Positions 24,809 to 33,719 of a DNA stretch of 64,000 bases are shown piece after piece. The DNA lies in the IMG/VR virus record IMGVR_UViG_3300034198_017016, positions 1 to 64,000 of that record; one strand, 5' to 3'. Every line of letters begins with the position of its first letter. The stretch's first letter is position 1. This DNA is from a virus. A program made the translations under genes and the position numbers. The notes under the pieces were generated by a model. The model was not told the DNA's origin and made no database searches. It worked only from the letters and a program-made list of their open reading frames with translations.

Positions 24809-25591
24809 ATGAAAGTATTCGATTGTTTTAAGTTTTTTAACGAATTAGAGTTATTAGAGCTACGATTAATGGAGTTAAATGATGTCGTAGACTATTTTGT
24901 ATTAGTTGAAGCTAATAAAACTCACACAGGGCTACCTAAAGAATATATTTTTGAAAATAATAAAATAAAATTTTCTAAATATATAGATAAAATAATACAC
25001 GTAAAAGTTGATGATTTACCACCATATTCTAAAGAAGATATATGGTCTGCGGAAAATTTCCAAAGAAATTGTATTATGAGGGGACTTATTGATGTTGCAG
25101 AAAATGGGGACAAAATTATTATTTCTGATATTGACGAAATTCCAAACACCGAAGTAATAAAAAATAATTTAAATAATCAAAACGTGGTAACATTTAGGCA
25201 AAAATTATACTATTATTATGTTAATTGTGAACAAAATTGTCATTGGGATGGACCTATAATGGCAACTTACGGGACTTTTAATAATCCGCAACAATTAAGA
25301 AATGCTGCAAGGTCAGGTTTAAATGCGGTAAATAATGGTGGTTGGCATTATAGTTTTATGGGTGGAGCCGAAAGAGTTAAATTAAAAGTTGAAAGTATTG
25401 CAGAATCACATTATATTATCGATAATGTTGGTTCAGTAGAAGAAATTAAAAATAAAATGGAAAATCAAAAAGATTTGTGGAATAGAACTGAATCTTATGC
25501 ACAAAAAAGAATAGTAGATATAACTAATAATAAACCTAAAATGATGGATAATTTTTTAGATAAATATCCTGATTTTTTTTATAAAACATAA
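24809..25591 (+). CDS. GT17-family (MGAT3-like) N-acetylglucosaminyltransferase homologue
   Basis: 260 residues from the ATG at 24809; an earlier in-frame ATG at 24782 overlaps the previous gene. The sequence follows the GT17 family closely: KVFDCFKFFNELELLELRLM, VVDYFVLVEANKTHTGLPKE, KIIHVKVDDLPP, ENFQRNCIMRGLIDVAENGD, KIIISDIDEIP (D-x-D) and GGWHYSFMGGAERVKLKVES. In animals this family makes bisecting GlcNAc on N-glycans; bacterial and viral members are found in glycan clusters with unknown acceptors. Likely transfers GlcNAc or another N-acetylated sugar here. Confidence 0.85.
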   Translation: MKVFDCFKFFNELELLELRLMELNDVVDYFVLVEANKTHTGLPKEYIFENNKIKFSKYIDKIIHVKVDDLPPYSKEDIWSAENFQRNCIMRGLIDVAENGDKIIISDIDEIPNTEVIKNNLNNQNVVTFRQKLYYYYVNCEQNCHWDGPIMATYGTFNNPQQLRNAARSGLNAVNNGGWHYSFMGGAERVKLKVESIAESHYIIDNVGSVEEIKNKMENQKDLWNRTESYAQKRIVDITNNKPKMMDNFLDKYPDFFYKT

Positions 25592-25597
25592 TTAACT

Positions 25598-26560
25598 ATG
25601 AAGGGTAAAAAAATATTAATTATTGGTGGTACCGGTTCATTAGGTAACATGTTAATTAAAAAATATCAAGATACTAATGATATTTTGGTCTATAGTAGAA
25701 ATGAACATAAACAAGTGACATTGGGATCGGAACCTTGGTTAAATAAAGATTCAGTTTCTTTTATGATAGGGGATATAAAAGATAGAGACTCTATTTGGAA
25801 TGCTATAGAAATTTATAAACCTGACGTTGTTATCAATACTGCCGCCTTAAAACATGTCACTGTTTGTCAAACAGATCCGTATGAGTCTGTTAAAGTTAAC
25901 ATAATAGGTCACCAAAATCTAATAGAAGTTTTAAAAAGATCTAAACATAAAGTAGAAACTTTAATTTTTATATCGACTGACAAAGCTTGTAAACCTATTA
26001 ATGTTTACGGTATGTGTAAGGCGATATCAGAAAATTTATATGTAGATTTTGCTAAAAAACAAGATGAAATAAAAGTTTGCTTAGTACGTTATGGTAATGT
26101 ATTAAATTCAAATGGTTCTGTGATACCTTTATTTAAAAAATTATTGTCTGAACGCACCGAATACTTACCTATTACTGATAATAGAATGACTAGATTTTTA
26201 TTACCATTAGAGGACGCGATAAAATTAATAGATTGGACATACAATAACCCAAACTCGCACGGTAAAATTGCAGTACCTAAAGTGAAATCTTTTAAAATAA
26301 CTGACATTGCTAAGGCATTGATAAAATCAACATATGGTACTGAAAACGCCATACCATTAAAAATTGTCGGTATTAGACCTGGTGAAAAATTGCATGAAGA
26401 GATGATATCAGAAGAAGAATGGATGAAAACGGAAGAAGAAGAAAACTATTTAATAACAACAAAACATTTAACCGATGATATAAATAGTTACAATTCATAC
26501 GATTCGCTTATGTGTAGCGACGATGTTTATGATTTTTTAAAAATTAATAATATAATATAA
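25598..26560 (+). CDS. UDP-GlcNAc 4,6-dehydratase family SDR (CapE/FnlA/PseB type)
   Basis: 320 residues. NAD(P)-binding GGTGSLGNM (10-18), DIKDRDSIWNAIEIYKPDVV, NTAALKHVTVCQTDPYESVK, the catalytic FISTDKACKPINVYGMCKAI (in the extended-SDR family with Y-x-x-x-K replaced by M/Y-G-x-x-K), VRYGNVLNSNGSVIPLFKKL, MTRFLLPLEDAI and GIRPGEKLHEEMISEEEW. The enzyme removes water from UDP-GlcNAc to give the 4-keto-6-deoxy intermediate, with or without C5 inversion. It is the committed step for UDP-L-FucNAc/RhaNAc, pseudaminic acid or QuiNAc routes. No pseudaminate genes are visible, so the first group is preferred. Confidence 0.88.
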   Translation: MKGKKILIIGGTGSLGNMLIKKYQDTNDILVYSRNEHKQVTLGSEPWLNKDSVSFMIGDIKDRDSIWNAIEIYKPDVVINTAALKHVTVCQTDPYESVKVNIIGHQNLIEVLKRSKHKVETLIFISTDKACKPINVYGMCKAISENLYVDFAKKQDEIKVCLVRYGNVLNSNGSVIPLFKKLLSERTEYLPITDNRMTRFLLPLEDAIKLIDWTYNNPNSHGKIAVPKVKSFKITDIAKALIKSTYGTENAIPLKIVGIRPGEKLHEEMISEEEWMKTEEEENYLITTKHLTDDINSYNSYDSLMCSDDVYDFLKINNII

Positions 26561-26581
26561 TATATTTAGAAAAAAATAAAA

Positions 26582-27319
26582 ATGAAAATGAAAAAGAATA
26601 TAGAAATTATTACATTAATTTATAAATCTGTAGATTATCTAAATTTAATGGTAAATCAGTTTAAAAGTGATTTAGTTAAATTAGATGGGTGGGATGTCGG
26701 TGTTAGAATTGTGGCAAATGATGCGACAAAAGAAGTAATAGAAAATTTGGAAAAATCTGTCATTGAATATACAATTTATAACAACCCAAATCCTAATGAA
26801 TACTACGTAAATAGAATGTATAAGGCATATAATCATTCTGTAGAAACAAGTAAATATGATAATGTTTGTTTGATAAATTCAGATATGATTTTTAGTAAGG
26901 ATTGGTTATTTAATTTATTAAAACACCATGATGGTATAAATATACCTACATCTAGATTAGTCGAAAGTGGTAAAATGATGAGTGGTACTCATGGAATTTC
27001 TTATAACTGTGGTAGATCACCAAAACAAATTGATTTTAGTCTTTGGGAAAAATTTTCAGATCATATGAAAATAAATGAAGTACACGAAAAAGGATTATTT
27101 ATGCCTTGTGTTTTTGAGAAGAGTAGATTTATAGAAAGTGGTATGTATCCTGAAGGTAATATCTATAAAGATGGTATTGGAACTTTACATTCTCACGGAG
27201 TTATCCAAAGCGGAGATGATTGGTATTTTAGAAAATTAGAAAAAGAATATAATATGAAACATATAACTGTATTTGATTCATTAGTGTATCATGTACAAGA
27301 AGGAGAAAAAGACGAATAA
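26582..27319 (+). CDS. GT2-like glycosyltransferase
   Basis: 245 residues; two ATG codons two triplets apart begin the frame. The fold marks are IEIITLIYKSVDYLNLMVNQ, VRIVANDATKEVIEN, YDNVCLINSDMIFSKDWLFN (the S-D-M-I-F strand corresponds to DxD), and WYFRKLEKEYNMKHITVFDS toward the C-terminus. A TATATTTA element lies 13 nt before the start. Soluble, in line with its neighbours. Specificity unknown. Confidence 0.8.
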   Translation: MKMKKNIEIITLIYKSVDYLNLMVNQFKSDLVKLDGWDVGVRIVANDATKEVIENLEKSVIEYTIYNNPNPNEYYVNRMYKAYNHSVETSKYDNVCLINSDMIFSKDWLFNLLKHHDGINIPTSRLVESGKMMSGTHGISYNCGRSPKQIDFSLWEKFSDHMKINEVHEKGLFMPCVFEKSRFIESGMYPEGNIYKDGIGTLHSHGVIQSGDDWYFRKLEKEYNMKHITVFDSLVYHVQEGEKDE

Positions 27320-27335
27320 ATTAAATTAGGTTTTT

Positions 27336-27860
27336 ATGGAGATAGGAAATGATGTAGTTTTAGATTCTGACATAGTAATAAAATTAAAAAGTAATTGTGT
27401 AATTGGTGATCATGTTGCGATAGATAAAGGATTTTATTGTACTACACATTTATCTATTGGGAATTATGTTCATGTTAGTCCTTATGTGACAATAATAGGT
27501 GGTAAAAATGCTAGTTTTATATCTAAAGGTTTTAATAATATAATGGCAGGGGCTAGAATTATATGTGGATCTGATAGATTTGATGATAGTGGTTTATTTG
27601 GGTCAATGATCCCCCAAGAACTAAAAGGTAAACAAATTATTGAGCCTGTAATTATGGAAGAATTTTCAAATATAGGTACTAATTCTATAGTACTACCAGG
27701 GTCTATATTAAGGAAAGGTGTACTATTAACTGCTGGTAGTTTGTTAATGGGTGATACTGAAGAATGGGGTGTTTATAAAGGAAATCCTGCAGTGTTAGTT
27801 AAAAAAATAGACCCCACTAAAATAATAAAAAATGCGAAAAACTTAGGTTATAACAAATAA
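27336..27860 (+). CDS. Hexapeptide-repeat acyltransferase
   Basis: 174 residues of left-handed beta-helix repeats: NCVIGDHVAIDKGFYCTTHL, SIGNYVHVSPYVTIIGG, NNIMAGARIICGSD, IGTNSIVLPGSILRKGVLLT, AGSLLMGDTEEWGVYKGNPA. The closing 'YKGNPAVLVKKI' is the usual end of trimeric sugar O/N-acetyltransferases. It likely uses acetyl-CoA. Followed directly by a DegT-type aminotransferase, the usual pairing for making N-acetylated 4-amino or 3-amino sugars, so N-acetylation of an aminotransferase product is a good guess. Confidence 0.85.
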   Translation: MEIGNDVVLDSDIVIKLKSNCVIGDHVAIDKGFYCTTHLSIGNYVHVSPYVTIIGGKNASFISKGFNNIMAGARIICGSDRFDDSGLFGSMIPQELKGKQIIEPVIMEEFSNIGTNSIVLPGSILRKGVLLTAGSLLMGDTEEWGVYKGNPAVLVKKIDPTKIIKNAKNLGYNK

Positions 27861-27871
27861 ATAATAAATTT

Positions 27872-28486
27872 ATGAAACAAATTGACTTTACCACTGTAAC
27901 AGAATTTGAAAATGCCATAGCAAAATTTTATGGCGCCCCGTATGCAATTGCAGTAGATAGTTGTACACATGGTATTGAACTATGCCTGAGGTTTATGGGT
28001 GAGAAAAAAATAAATGTTCCTAAAAGAACTTATTTATCCGTACCTTTTCTATCTGAAAAATTAGGTATAGAGAGGGAGTGGAGAGATGAAGAATGGGAAG
28101 ATTATTACACATTAAATTATGGAGATAAAAGAATAATTGACGCAGCCGTATTGTGGAGAAAAGATAGTTATATTGCAAATACCTTTATGTGTATTAGTTT
28201 TCAATATCAAAAACATTTATCACTCGGTAGAGGGGGTGTTATATTAACAGATGACAAAGACGCGGCATTTAAATTAAAAAAAATGAGTTATGATGGTAGA
28301 TTACCTAATATATCATGGAGAGACCAAAATATAGATACAATTGGATATCATTATTATATGACACCTGAAACTGCTAAATTAGGTTTAAGTAAATTAGATG
28401 ATGCAATTAACACAACTCCTAAAAAATGGGTTTTTACCGATTGGCCTGATTTAACTCAAATGGACATTTTTAAAAATACGTTATGA
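27872..28486 (+). CDS. Short DegT/DnrJ/EryC1-type aminotransferase
   Basis: 204 residues, about 55% of the usual 370 for this PLP family. Retained: FENAIAKFYGAPYAIAVDSC, THGIELCLRFMG and the lysine region SFQYQKHLSLGRGGVILTDD, in which the Lys would bind PLP. The Asp-containing 'ED.A..' segment appears as RIIDAAVLW. The C-terminal small domain of normal enzymes is nearly absent. No frameshift or internal stop, and the start of the next gene overlaps by ATGA, so the short form seems stable rather than decayed. Could form the active site in a compact dimer, or be non-catalytic. Confidence 0.75.
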   Translation: MKQIDFTTVTEFENAIAKFYGAPYAIAVDSCTHGIELCLRFMGEKKINVPKRTYLSVPFLSEKLGIEREWRDEEWEDYYTLNYGDKRIIDAAVLWRKDSYIANTFMCISFQYQKHLSLGRGGVILTDDKDAAFKLKKMSYDGRLPNISWRDQNIDTIGYHYYMTPETAKLGLSKLDDAINTTPKKWVFTDWPDLTQMDIFKNTL

Positions 28487-29421
28487 AAAAAATTTTAATT
28501 TTTGGTGGTTTTGGATTTATGGGTAAAAATTTAAATAAAGTTTTTACTAACTCCGACTATGAAATTTACAATGAAAGTAGGTCAACAGGGTGTGATATGA
28601 TTGATTTAGAATCAGTCATATTAACTATTAAAAAAGTTAATCCTGATATTATCATTAACGCCGCGGCCCATGTAGGTAGTATTGACTATGTGACAAAATA
28701 TGCGGCAAATGTTGTCAGAGACAATTCTTTAATGTATTTAAACTTATATGAGGCAGTAAAACATGTTAATCCTAAAATAACAATCATTAACCCAATCTCT
28801 AATTGTTCATATCCAGGGATTGTTGATATTCAAAATGAAATAGATTGGTGGAATGGTTCGATTCATACATCGGTTGAATCTTATGGCACACCTAAAAAAT
28901 TAGGATTCATTGTTTCCGAATGCTATAAAAAACAGTTTGGAATTAAAACGGTTAATTTAATTATACCTAATTCCTACGGACCCGGAGATTATACAGATCC
29001 AAACAAAACACATGCCATGAATGGTATTATTATAAGAATGTTAACGGCAAAAAATAATAATGATTCAGTATTCACCGTATGGGGGACAGGAACACCTATA
29101 CGAGAATGGATTTATATGGAGGATGTTGTCAATATTATTAAATTAATGATTGATAATGAAATGTATTCCACACTACCAAATCCCATTAATTTGGGACAAG
29201 AAGAAGGTATATCAATTATGAATACAGTTTTAATGGTACAAAAAATTTTAGATTATAAAATAGAGATAGTTTGTGACACTACAAAACAAGATGGTGCACC
29301 TATAAAAATTTTAGGAAAAAAATTATTTCAAAAATATTTCCCTAATTTTAAATTTACTTCATATGAAGAAGGTATTAAGAATACCATTGAGTATTATACA
29401 AATATAATACCCTATTATTAA
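28483..29421 (+). CDS. GDP-L-fucose synthase-like SDR
   Basis: 312 residues. Rossmann motif KKILIFGGFGFMGKNL, DMIDLESVILTIKKVNPDII, NAAAHVGSIDYVTKYAANVV, the Ser/Cys region NPISNCSYPG, active site ESYGTPKKLG (Y-x-x-x-K), NLIIPNSYGPGDYTDPNKTH, and REWIYMEDVVN. The 'NCxYPG' plus 'YGxxK' pair is typical for GDP-4-keto-6-deoxymannose epimerase/reductase (Fcl) and relatives. No GDP-mannose 4,6-dehydratase is in this window, so the substrate would come from the host or from outside the window. A sugar epimerase of different substrate is the alternative. Confidence 0.78.
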   Translation: MKKILIFGGFGFMGKNLNKVFTNSDYEIYNESRSTGCDMIDLESVILTIKKVNPDIIINAAAHVGSIDYVTKYAANVVRDNSLMYLNLYEAVKHVNPKITIINPISNCSYPGIVDIQNEIDWWNGSIHTSVESYGTPKKLGFIVSECYKKQFGIKTVNLIIPNSYGPGDYTDPNKTHAMNGIIIRMLTAKNNNDSVFTVWGTGTPIREWIYMEDVVNIIKLMIDNEMYSTLPNPINLGQEEGISIMNTVLMVQKILDYKIEIVCDTTKQDGAPIKILGKKLFQKYFPNFKFTSYEEGIKNTIEYYTNIIPYY

Positions 29422-29446
29422 TAGTATAAATTATAAAATATATATT

Positions 29447-30391
29447 ATGAAAAAAATTTTTATTACGGGTGGTGCGGGTTATATAGGAACTACGTTAATT
29501 CCTATGTTATTAAATGAAGGTTATCAGATTACCGTATACGATTCGTTAATGTTTAATAATGGTGATAAATTATTACCATATATTAGTAACCCTAATTTTA
29601 CTTTTATAGAAGGAGATATACGAGATAGTATTTTACTATCTAATAAAATTAAAAATCATGATATTGTTATACATTTGGCTGCATTAGTCGGATTCCCTAT
29701 TTGTAGAGAAAAGGGAGAAGTCGAATCTTACAATGTTAATGTGTTAGGTACTAATAATGTAGTCAATTCATTAACAAATGAACAATATTTATTGTTTGGA
29801 TCAACTGGGTCAAATTACGGAGAAATTTTTGGCATATGTACTGAAGAAACAACTTTAAATCCCCTGTCAATTTACGGTAAAACAAAAACGGAGGCAGAAA
29901 AAATTGTATTGTCAAGAGATAATAGCATCGCATTTAGATTTGCGACCGCATTTGGGGTATCTCCTAGATTAAGGTTAGATTTATTAGTGAATGATTTAAC
30001 TTTTAAATCAATTAAAGAAGGATATGCGGTTATATATGAGTCACATTTTATGAGAACTTTTATTCACGTAAAAGATATCGCAAGAGTATTTTTATTTGCG
30101 ATAAAAAATATTGACATAATGAAAAATAATGTGTATAATGTAGGTTCAGACACAATGAATTATTCTAAAAGAGATATATGTGAAATCATTAAATCTAAGA
30201 TCCATAACACATATTTTAATTATGCCGATGTGGGAACAGATGCAGATAAAAGAAACTATATTGTTAGTTATGAAAAAATAAATAAATTAGGGTTTAATAC
30301 GACTATTAGTTTAGAAGATGGCATAGATGAGTTAATTAAGGCAGTATCACTAATTAAAATTAATAATCCATATTATAACATTTTAAAGTAA
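29447..30391 (+). CDS. NAD-dependent sugar epimerase/dehydratase
   Basis: 314 residues, extended SDR: ITGGAGYIGTTLIPMLLNEG, TVYDSLMFNNGD, FIEGDIRD, VIHLAALVGFPICREKGEVE, FGSTGSNYGE, YGKTKTEAEKIV (Y-x-x-x-K), FRFATAFGVSPRLRLDLLVN, RTFIHVKDIAR. It resembles the gene at 32760 in all these positions, so the two are paralogues. This subfamily ('LAALVGxPxC ... RLRxDLLVN') occurs in O-antigen clusters; exact substrate unknown. Confidence 0.82.
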   Translation: MKKIFITGGAGYIGTTLIPMLLNEGYQITVYDSLMFNNGDKLLPYISNPNFTFIEGDIRDSILLSNKIKNHDIVIHLAALVGFPICREKGEVESYNVNVLGTNNVVNSLTNEQYLLFGSTGSNYGEIFGICTEETTLNPLSIYGKTKTEAEKIVLSRDNSIAFRFATAFGVSPRLRLDLLVNDLTFKSIKEGYAVIYESHFMRTFIHVKDIARVFLFAIKNIDIMKNNVYNVGSDTMNYSKRDICEIIKSKIHNTYFNYADVGTDADKRNYIVSYEKINKLGFNTTISLEDGIDELIKAVSLIKINNPYYNILK

Positions 30392-30401
30392 ATTATATTA
30401 T

Positions 30402-31325
30402 ATGAAAAATAAAACAGGTTGGTTAGTTAATGATAGATTAACCGCAATACCAAACACAAGAACATTTTGGCACGATTTATTAGATTGGTTTCCTAATCTA
30501 CAAGATAAGTGCGACGGATATACAGATTATTCTATATTACCAAATAAAATTGAATCTATTAAAGAACGACCTGATTATATAATCAGAAATGGTAGTTATT
30601 TTCGTAAACTTAATATTGACGTTCCAACATTTTGTTTAATTCAAGATACAATGAATAATCCAATGCAAACTGAAGTTATAAATTCATGCACGTGTGTTGT
30701 ATTTGCTTCTAAACAAACTTATCATCTTTATAAAGATAGAATTAACCCCAAAAATGTGAGAGTAATTGAACAATCATCAGATTTTAATTTTTTTAAACCT
30801 ATTAATGAAAGACATCCTGATGTTTTACCTAATTCAATTATTTTTATTGGTGATTCTTCTCATGAAAAAAAAGGTTTTCATAGAGTACAACATCTAATTG
30901 AAACGATGACTGACTTTAATTTTTGTTTAGTTATGAAAGATAATACTACTATTGATTCCATTCCATCTCACAATAGAAACCGAGTGCGTATATTTAATAG
31001 AGTTGATACGAATACCGTTAGACTTTTAATTAACTCATCAGTATGTGCCATTTGTACTTCGGGGAATGAAGAAGGACATTTTGCGGGGATAGAAATAGGT
31101 GCCTGTGATATACCTATGGTGGCTAGACCTATGGGGTGTTATTTAGATAGGAAGGATGATAAAACTTGGGGATTAATTGCCAATGACGAAGATTTTCCTG
31201 AGACAATAAGATATGTCACTAATAATCGACATTTATTTAGTCCACGTAATTATTATTCAAAAGAATATACACTAGAAAGGTGTCGCGAAAAATGGACTAA
31301 TTTAATAAATGAATTTGTTAATTAA
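30402..31325 (+). CDS. GT-B glycosyltransferase (GT4-like)
   Basis: 307 residues. N-terminal part KTGWLVNDRLTAIPNTRTFW and PDYIIRNGSYFRK; second Rossmann domain with NSIIFIGDSSHEKKGFHRVQ and FNFCLVMKDNT; donor site ICTSGNEEGHFAGIEIGACD then IPMVARPMG, a variant of the E-x-x-x-x-x-E retaining-GT motif. C-terminal helix YSKEYTLERCREKWTNLINE is typical for GT4. Cytoplasmic. Substrate not predictable. Confidence 0.8.
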   Translation: MKNKTGWLVNDRLTAIPNTRTFWHDLLDWFPNLQDKCDGYTDYSILPNKIESIKERPDYIIRNGSYFRKLNIDVPTFCLIQDTMNNPMQTEVINSCTCVVFASKQTYHLYKDRINPKNVRVIEQSSDFNFFKPINERHPDVLPNSIIFIGDSSHEKKGFHRVQHLIETMTDFNFCLVMKDNTTIDSIPSHNRNRVRIFNRVDTNTVRLLINSSVCAICTSGNEEGHFAGIEIGACDIPMVARPMGCYLDRKDDKTWGLIANDEDFPETIRYVTNNRHLFSPRNYYSKEYTLERCREKWTNLINEFVN

Positions 31326-31355
31326 ATTAAAACTAAAATAAAAATTTTTATTTAT

Positions 31356-32195
31356 ATGAAATTTACTGTAGAAATATTAACAGGATTATGTAATGTTTTA
31401 AAATCATTTGTAACGGCATTAAGTATAGGTGATGCTAATGTCCTGCCTAGATTTGATGTTCATTTTGATGCTGATTATAATGAAATTTTGGATGATAGTT
31501 TGATTTGCCACGGCCGTGAAGAATTTGGTACTTCATTTGTCACTGCAAGATTTTTAATTTTAAAATCAGAAGAATCAGAACAACCTGATTTAGTTAATGA
31601 TACTAAAGCATGGGGAGACCACCCCAACATTAGAGAAAAAAGTATCGCTCACATGTTTTCAACGCACACAATTGATTGGTTTTTTGATAGAAATCTTATA
31701 TCAGATGTGGTCTATAATAGAATTCAAAGTGGAATTAAAAAAATTAAATGGAAAAATGAAGTGTTGTCCGAGGTAGAAAGAATTTCAAGAGAGTTTGAAT
31801 ATCCACTACTTTCGATACAGATAAGAACTTGGGCTCATAAATTTGATCCACCTAATTGTATAAATATTAGAGACGGAGTTCCAAGAGGATACAACTTTGG
31901 GACGTATATGGAAGCAATTGAAAAATTCATACAAAGTGATACACCACCAAAAACCATTTTTCTTAGTGCCGATATTGATTCTGTTTTACCCGAATATTTA
32001 GATTATTTAAAAAAATATAACATTAAAGTAGTTACATATACTCAACCAGAACACGTAACGCAAATGCAATATTCTGCGGCAAGTATGTTAATTGCTTCAA
32101 AATGTGATATGTTAGTTTGTAATCGTATCAGCACATTTGCAGAATGTATTTGGTGGTTTGGTGGGTGTAAAGCCACCACAATACCTCTTTTTTAA
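31356..32195 (+). CDS. Fucosyltransferase-like GT-B protein
   Basis: 279 residues. The core YPLLSIQIRTWAHKFDPPNC resembles the 'H/I-x-R-x-x-D' GDP-fucose-binding region of alpha-1,2/1,6- and O-fucosyltransferases (GT11/GT23/NodZ group), and FLSADIDSVLPEYLDYLKKY then MLIASKCDMLVCNRISTFAE follows, as in 'S-x-F-S' donor loops of that group. The N-terminus LTGLCNVLKSFVTALSIG is a GGLGNQLFQ-like start in degenerate form. Fits with the GDP-fucose-synthase-like enzyme at 28483. Confidence 0.65.
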   Translation: MKFTVEILTGLCNVLKSFVTALSIGDANVLPRFDVHFDADYNEILDDSLICHGREEFGTSFVTARFLILKSEESEQPDLVNDTKAWGDHPNIREKSIAHMFSTHTIDWFFDRNLISDVVYNRIQSGIKKIKWKNEVLSEVERISREFEYPLLSIQIRTWAHKFDPPNCINIRDGVPRGYNFGTYMEAIEKFIQSDTPPKTIFLSADIDSVLPEYLDYLKKYNIKVVTYTQPEHVTQMQYSAASMLIASKCDMLVCNRISTFAECIWWFGGCKATTIPLF

Positions 32196-32230
32196 AAAAA
32201 GTACAATAAATTAAATTAAAAAAAAATATT

Positions 32231-32758
32231 ATGAAAAAATTAGGTTATGCAGGTTCTAAATATAATCATTCAGATTTGATAACTGAATTGGTTAAACAAC
32301 TTGATTGTAGTTCTTATCTAGAATTAGGGGTTTACGATGGGGTTACACTCTCTAAGGTTAAAAATTATGTAGACAGGTTAATATCAGTAGATATTAAGGA
32401 TATAAGAAAAGAAAAAATTGGGGAATTTTATTTAGACACTACTGACAATTTTTTTAAAAATTTTAACGATCAAGTAGATTTTATTTTTATTGATGCAGAT
32501 CATAGTTTTGAATCGGTTAAACGAGATTTTGAAAACTCTATAAAATTATTATCTCCGTTTGGTATGATTGTTTTACATGATACCGACCCAATTACAAAAG
32601 AATATCTAGCACCTAATTATTGTAATGATTCGTATAAGATGGATGAATGGATTAGAAAAAATTATCATGATTTAGATATTATGACTTTACCTTTAACCGA
32701 GGCAGGATTATCGTTAATAAAAAGAAAAAATGATAACAGAGTAAATAAATTTATTTAA
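32231..32758 (+). CDS. SAM-dependent methyltransferase
   Basis: 175 residues, Rossmann methyltransferase: YLELGVYDGVTLSKVKNYVD (motif I), LISVDIKD, VDFIFIDADHSFESVKRDFE (metal/active-site 'DADH'), LSPFGMIVLHDTDP. The 'FIDADHSFE' and 'HDTD' pair is typical of class I sugar or small-molecule O-methyltransferases in glycan clusters (Methyltransf_24-like). Probably the second capping methyltransferase. One base separates it from the next gene. Confidence 0.82.
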   Translation: MKKLGYAGSKYNHSDLITELVKQLDCSSYLELGVYDGVTLSKVKNYVDRLISVDIKDIRKEKIGEFYLDTTDNFFKNFNDQVDFIFIDADHSFESVKRDFENSIKLLSPFGMIVLHDTDPITKEYLAPNYCNDSYKMDEWIRKNYHDLDIMTLPLTEAGLSLIKRKNDNRVNKFI

Positions 32759-32759
32759 A

Positions 32760-33719
32760 ATGAAAAAAAAAGTATTAGTAGTCGGTGGTGCAGGATACAT
32801 AGGTGGATTAACTTGTGATGTTTTATTATCAAAAGGATTTGAAGTTACGGTATATGACAATTTATTGTATGAGGATAGATTTTTAAAAAAAATACCATTT
32901 ATTTATGGTGATATTAGAGATACTGAGACACTATATGAAGTAACGAGAAATTTTGATGTAATTGTTTTATTAGCGGCATTAGTTGGTGACCCTGCATGTA
33001 GTGTAGATTATAGACTTACAGAAGAAATAAATTACACTGCAATTAAAAATTTGTGTGACGTTATTGGTTTAAATAAACATATAGTATTTATGTCCACATG
33101 TTCAGTTTATGGCGCACAAGATGGTATTTTAAACGAAGAAAGTAAAACTTCACCTTTATCTTCATACGCATCCACTAAATTAAAGGCAGAACAACATATA
33201 TTAGATTTGGGTGGTACAGTCTTTAGATTAGGGACAGTATTTGGTTTAGGTGATACATATTCAAGATTAAGAATGGATTTGGTTGTAAACGTTTTAACTA
33301 TGAGGGCAATAAAAGAAGGTGAGATAACAATCAATGGCGGCAATCAATGGAGACCAATTATTTCAGTAAAAGATATCGCCGAATATATTACAGAAGCATG
33401 TGAAAAACAATATTCAGGAATTTTTATTTTATCTAAAGAAAATGTAATAATTAAAGAGTTAGGAGAAAAAATTGTTAGTTTAATACCTGGCACAAAAATT
33501 AAATATAACGAAATTGCATTTCAAGATGCTAGAAATTATAGAGTAGATAATAAAAAATCTTTAGAAACTTTTAGATATAAACCAGAAATAAGTGTAGAAG
33601 AAGAAGTACTTAAAATGGTTAAAATTTTTAAAGAAAAACGAGTTATTAATCCTGAAGATAAAATTTATCATAATGGAGCTTTTTTAAAAAATAAAAAAGA
33701 AAAAAATGAATTAGTATGA
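32760..33719 (+). CDS. NAD-dependent sugar epimerase/dehydratase (paralogue of the 29447 gene)
   Basis: 319 residues: VLVVGGAGYIGGLTCDVLLS, VTVYDNLLYEDRF, IYGDIRDTET, VLLAALVGDPACSVDYRLTE, FMSTCSVYGAQDG, SPLSSYASTKLKAEQ (Y-x-x-x-K), FRLGTVFGLGDTYSRLRMDL, ITINGGNQWRPIISVKDIAE. All extended-SDR catalytic residues are present. It shares its motif set with 29447..30391. The C-terminus has an additional Lys/Glu-rich tail. Coupled by ATGA to the cupin gene. Confidence 0.84.
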   Translation: MKKKVLVVGGAGYIGGLTCDVLLSKGFEVTVYDNLLYEDRFLKKIPFIYGDIRDTETLYEVTRNFDVIVLLAALVGDPACSVDYRLTEEINYTAIKNLCDVIGLNKHIVFMSTCSVYGAQDGILNEESKTSPLSSYASTKLKAEQHILDLGGTVFRLGTVFGLGDTYSRLRMDLVVNVLTMRAIKEGEITINGGNQWRPIISVKDIAEYITEACEKQYSGIFILSKENVIIKELGEKIVSLIPGTKIKYNEIAFQDARNYRVDNKKSLETFRYKPEISVEEEVLKMVKIFKEKRVINPEDKIYHNGAFLKNKKEKNELV

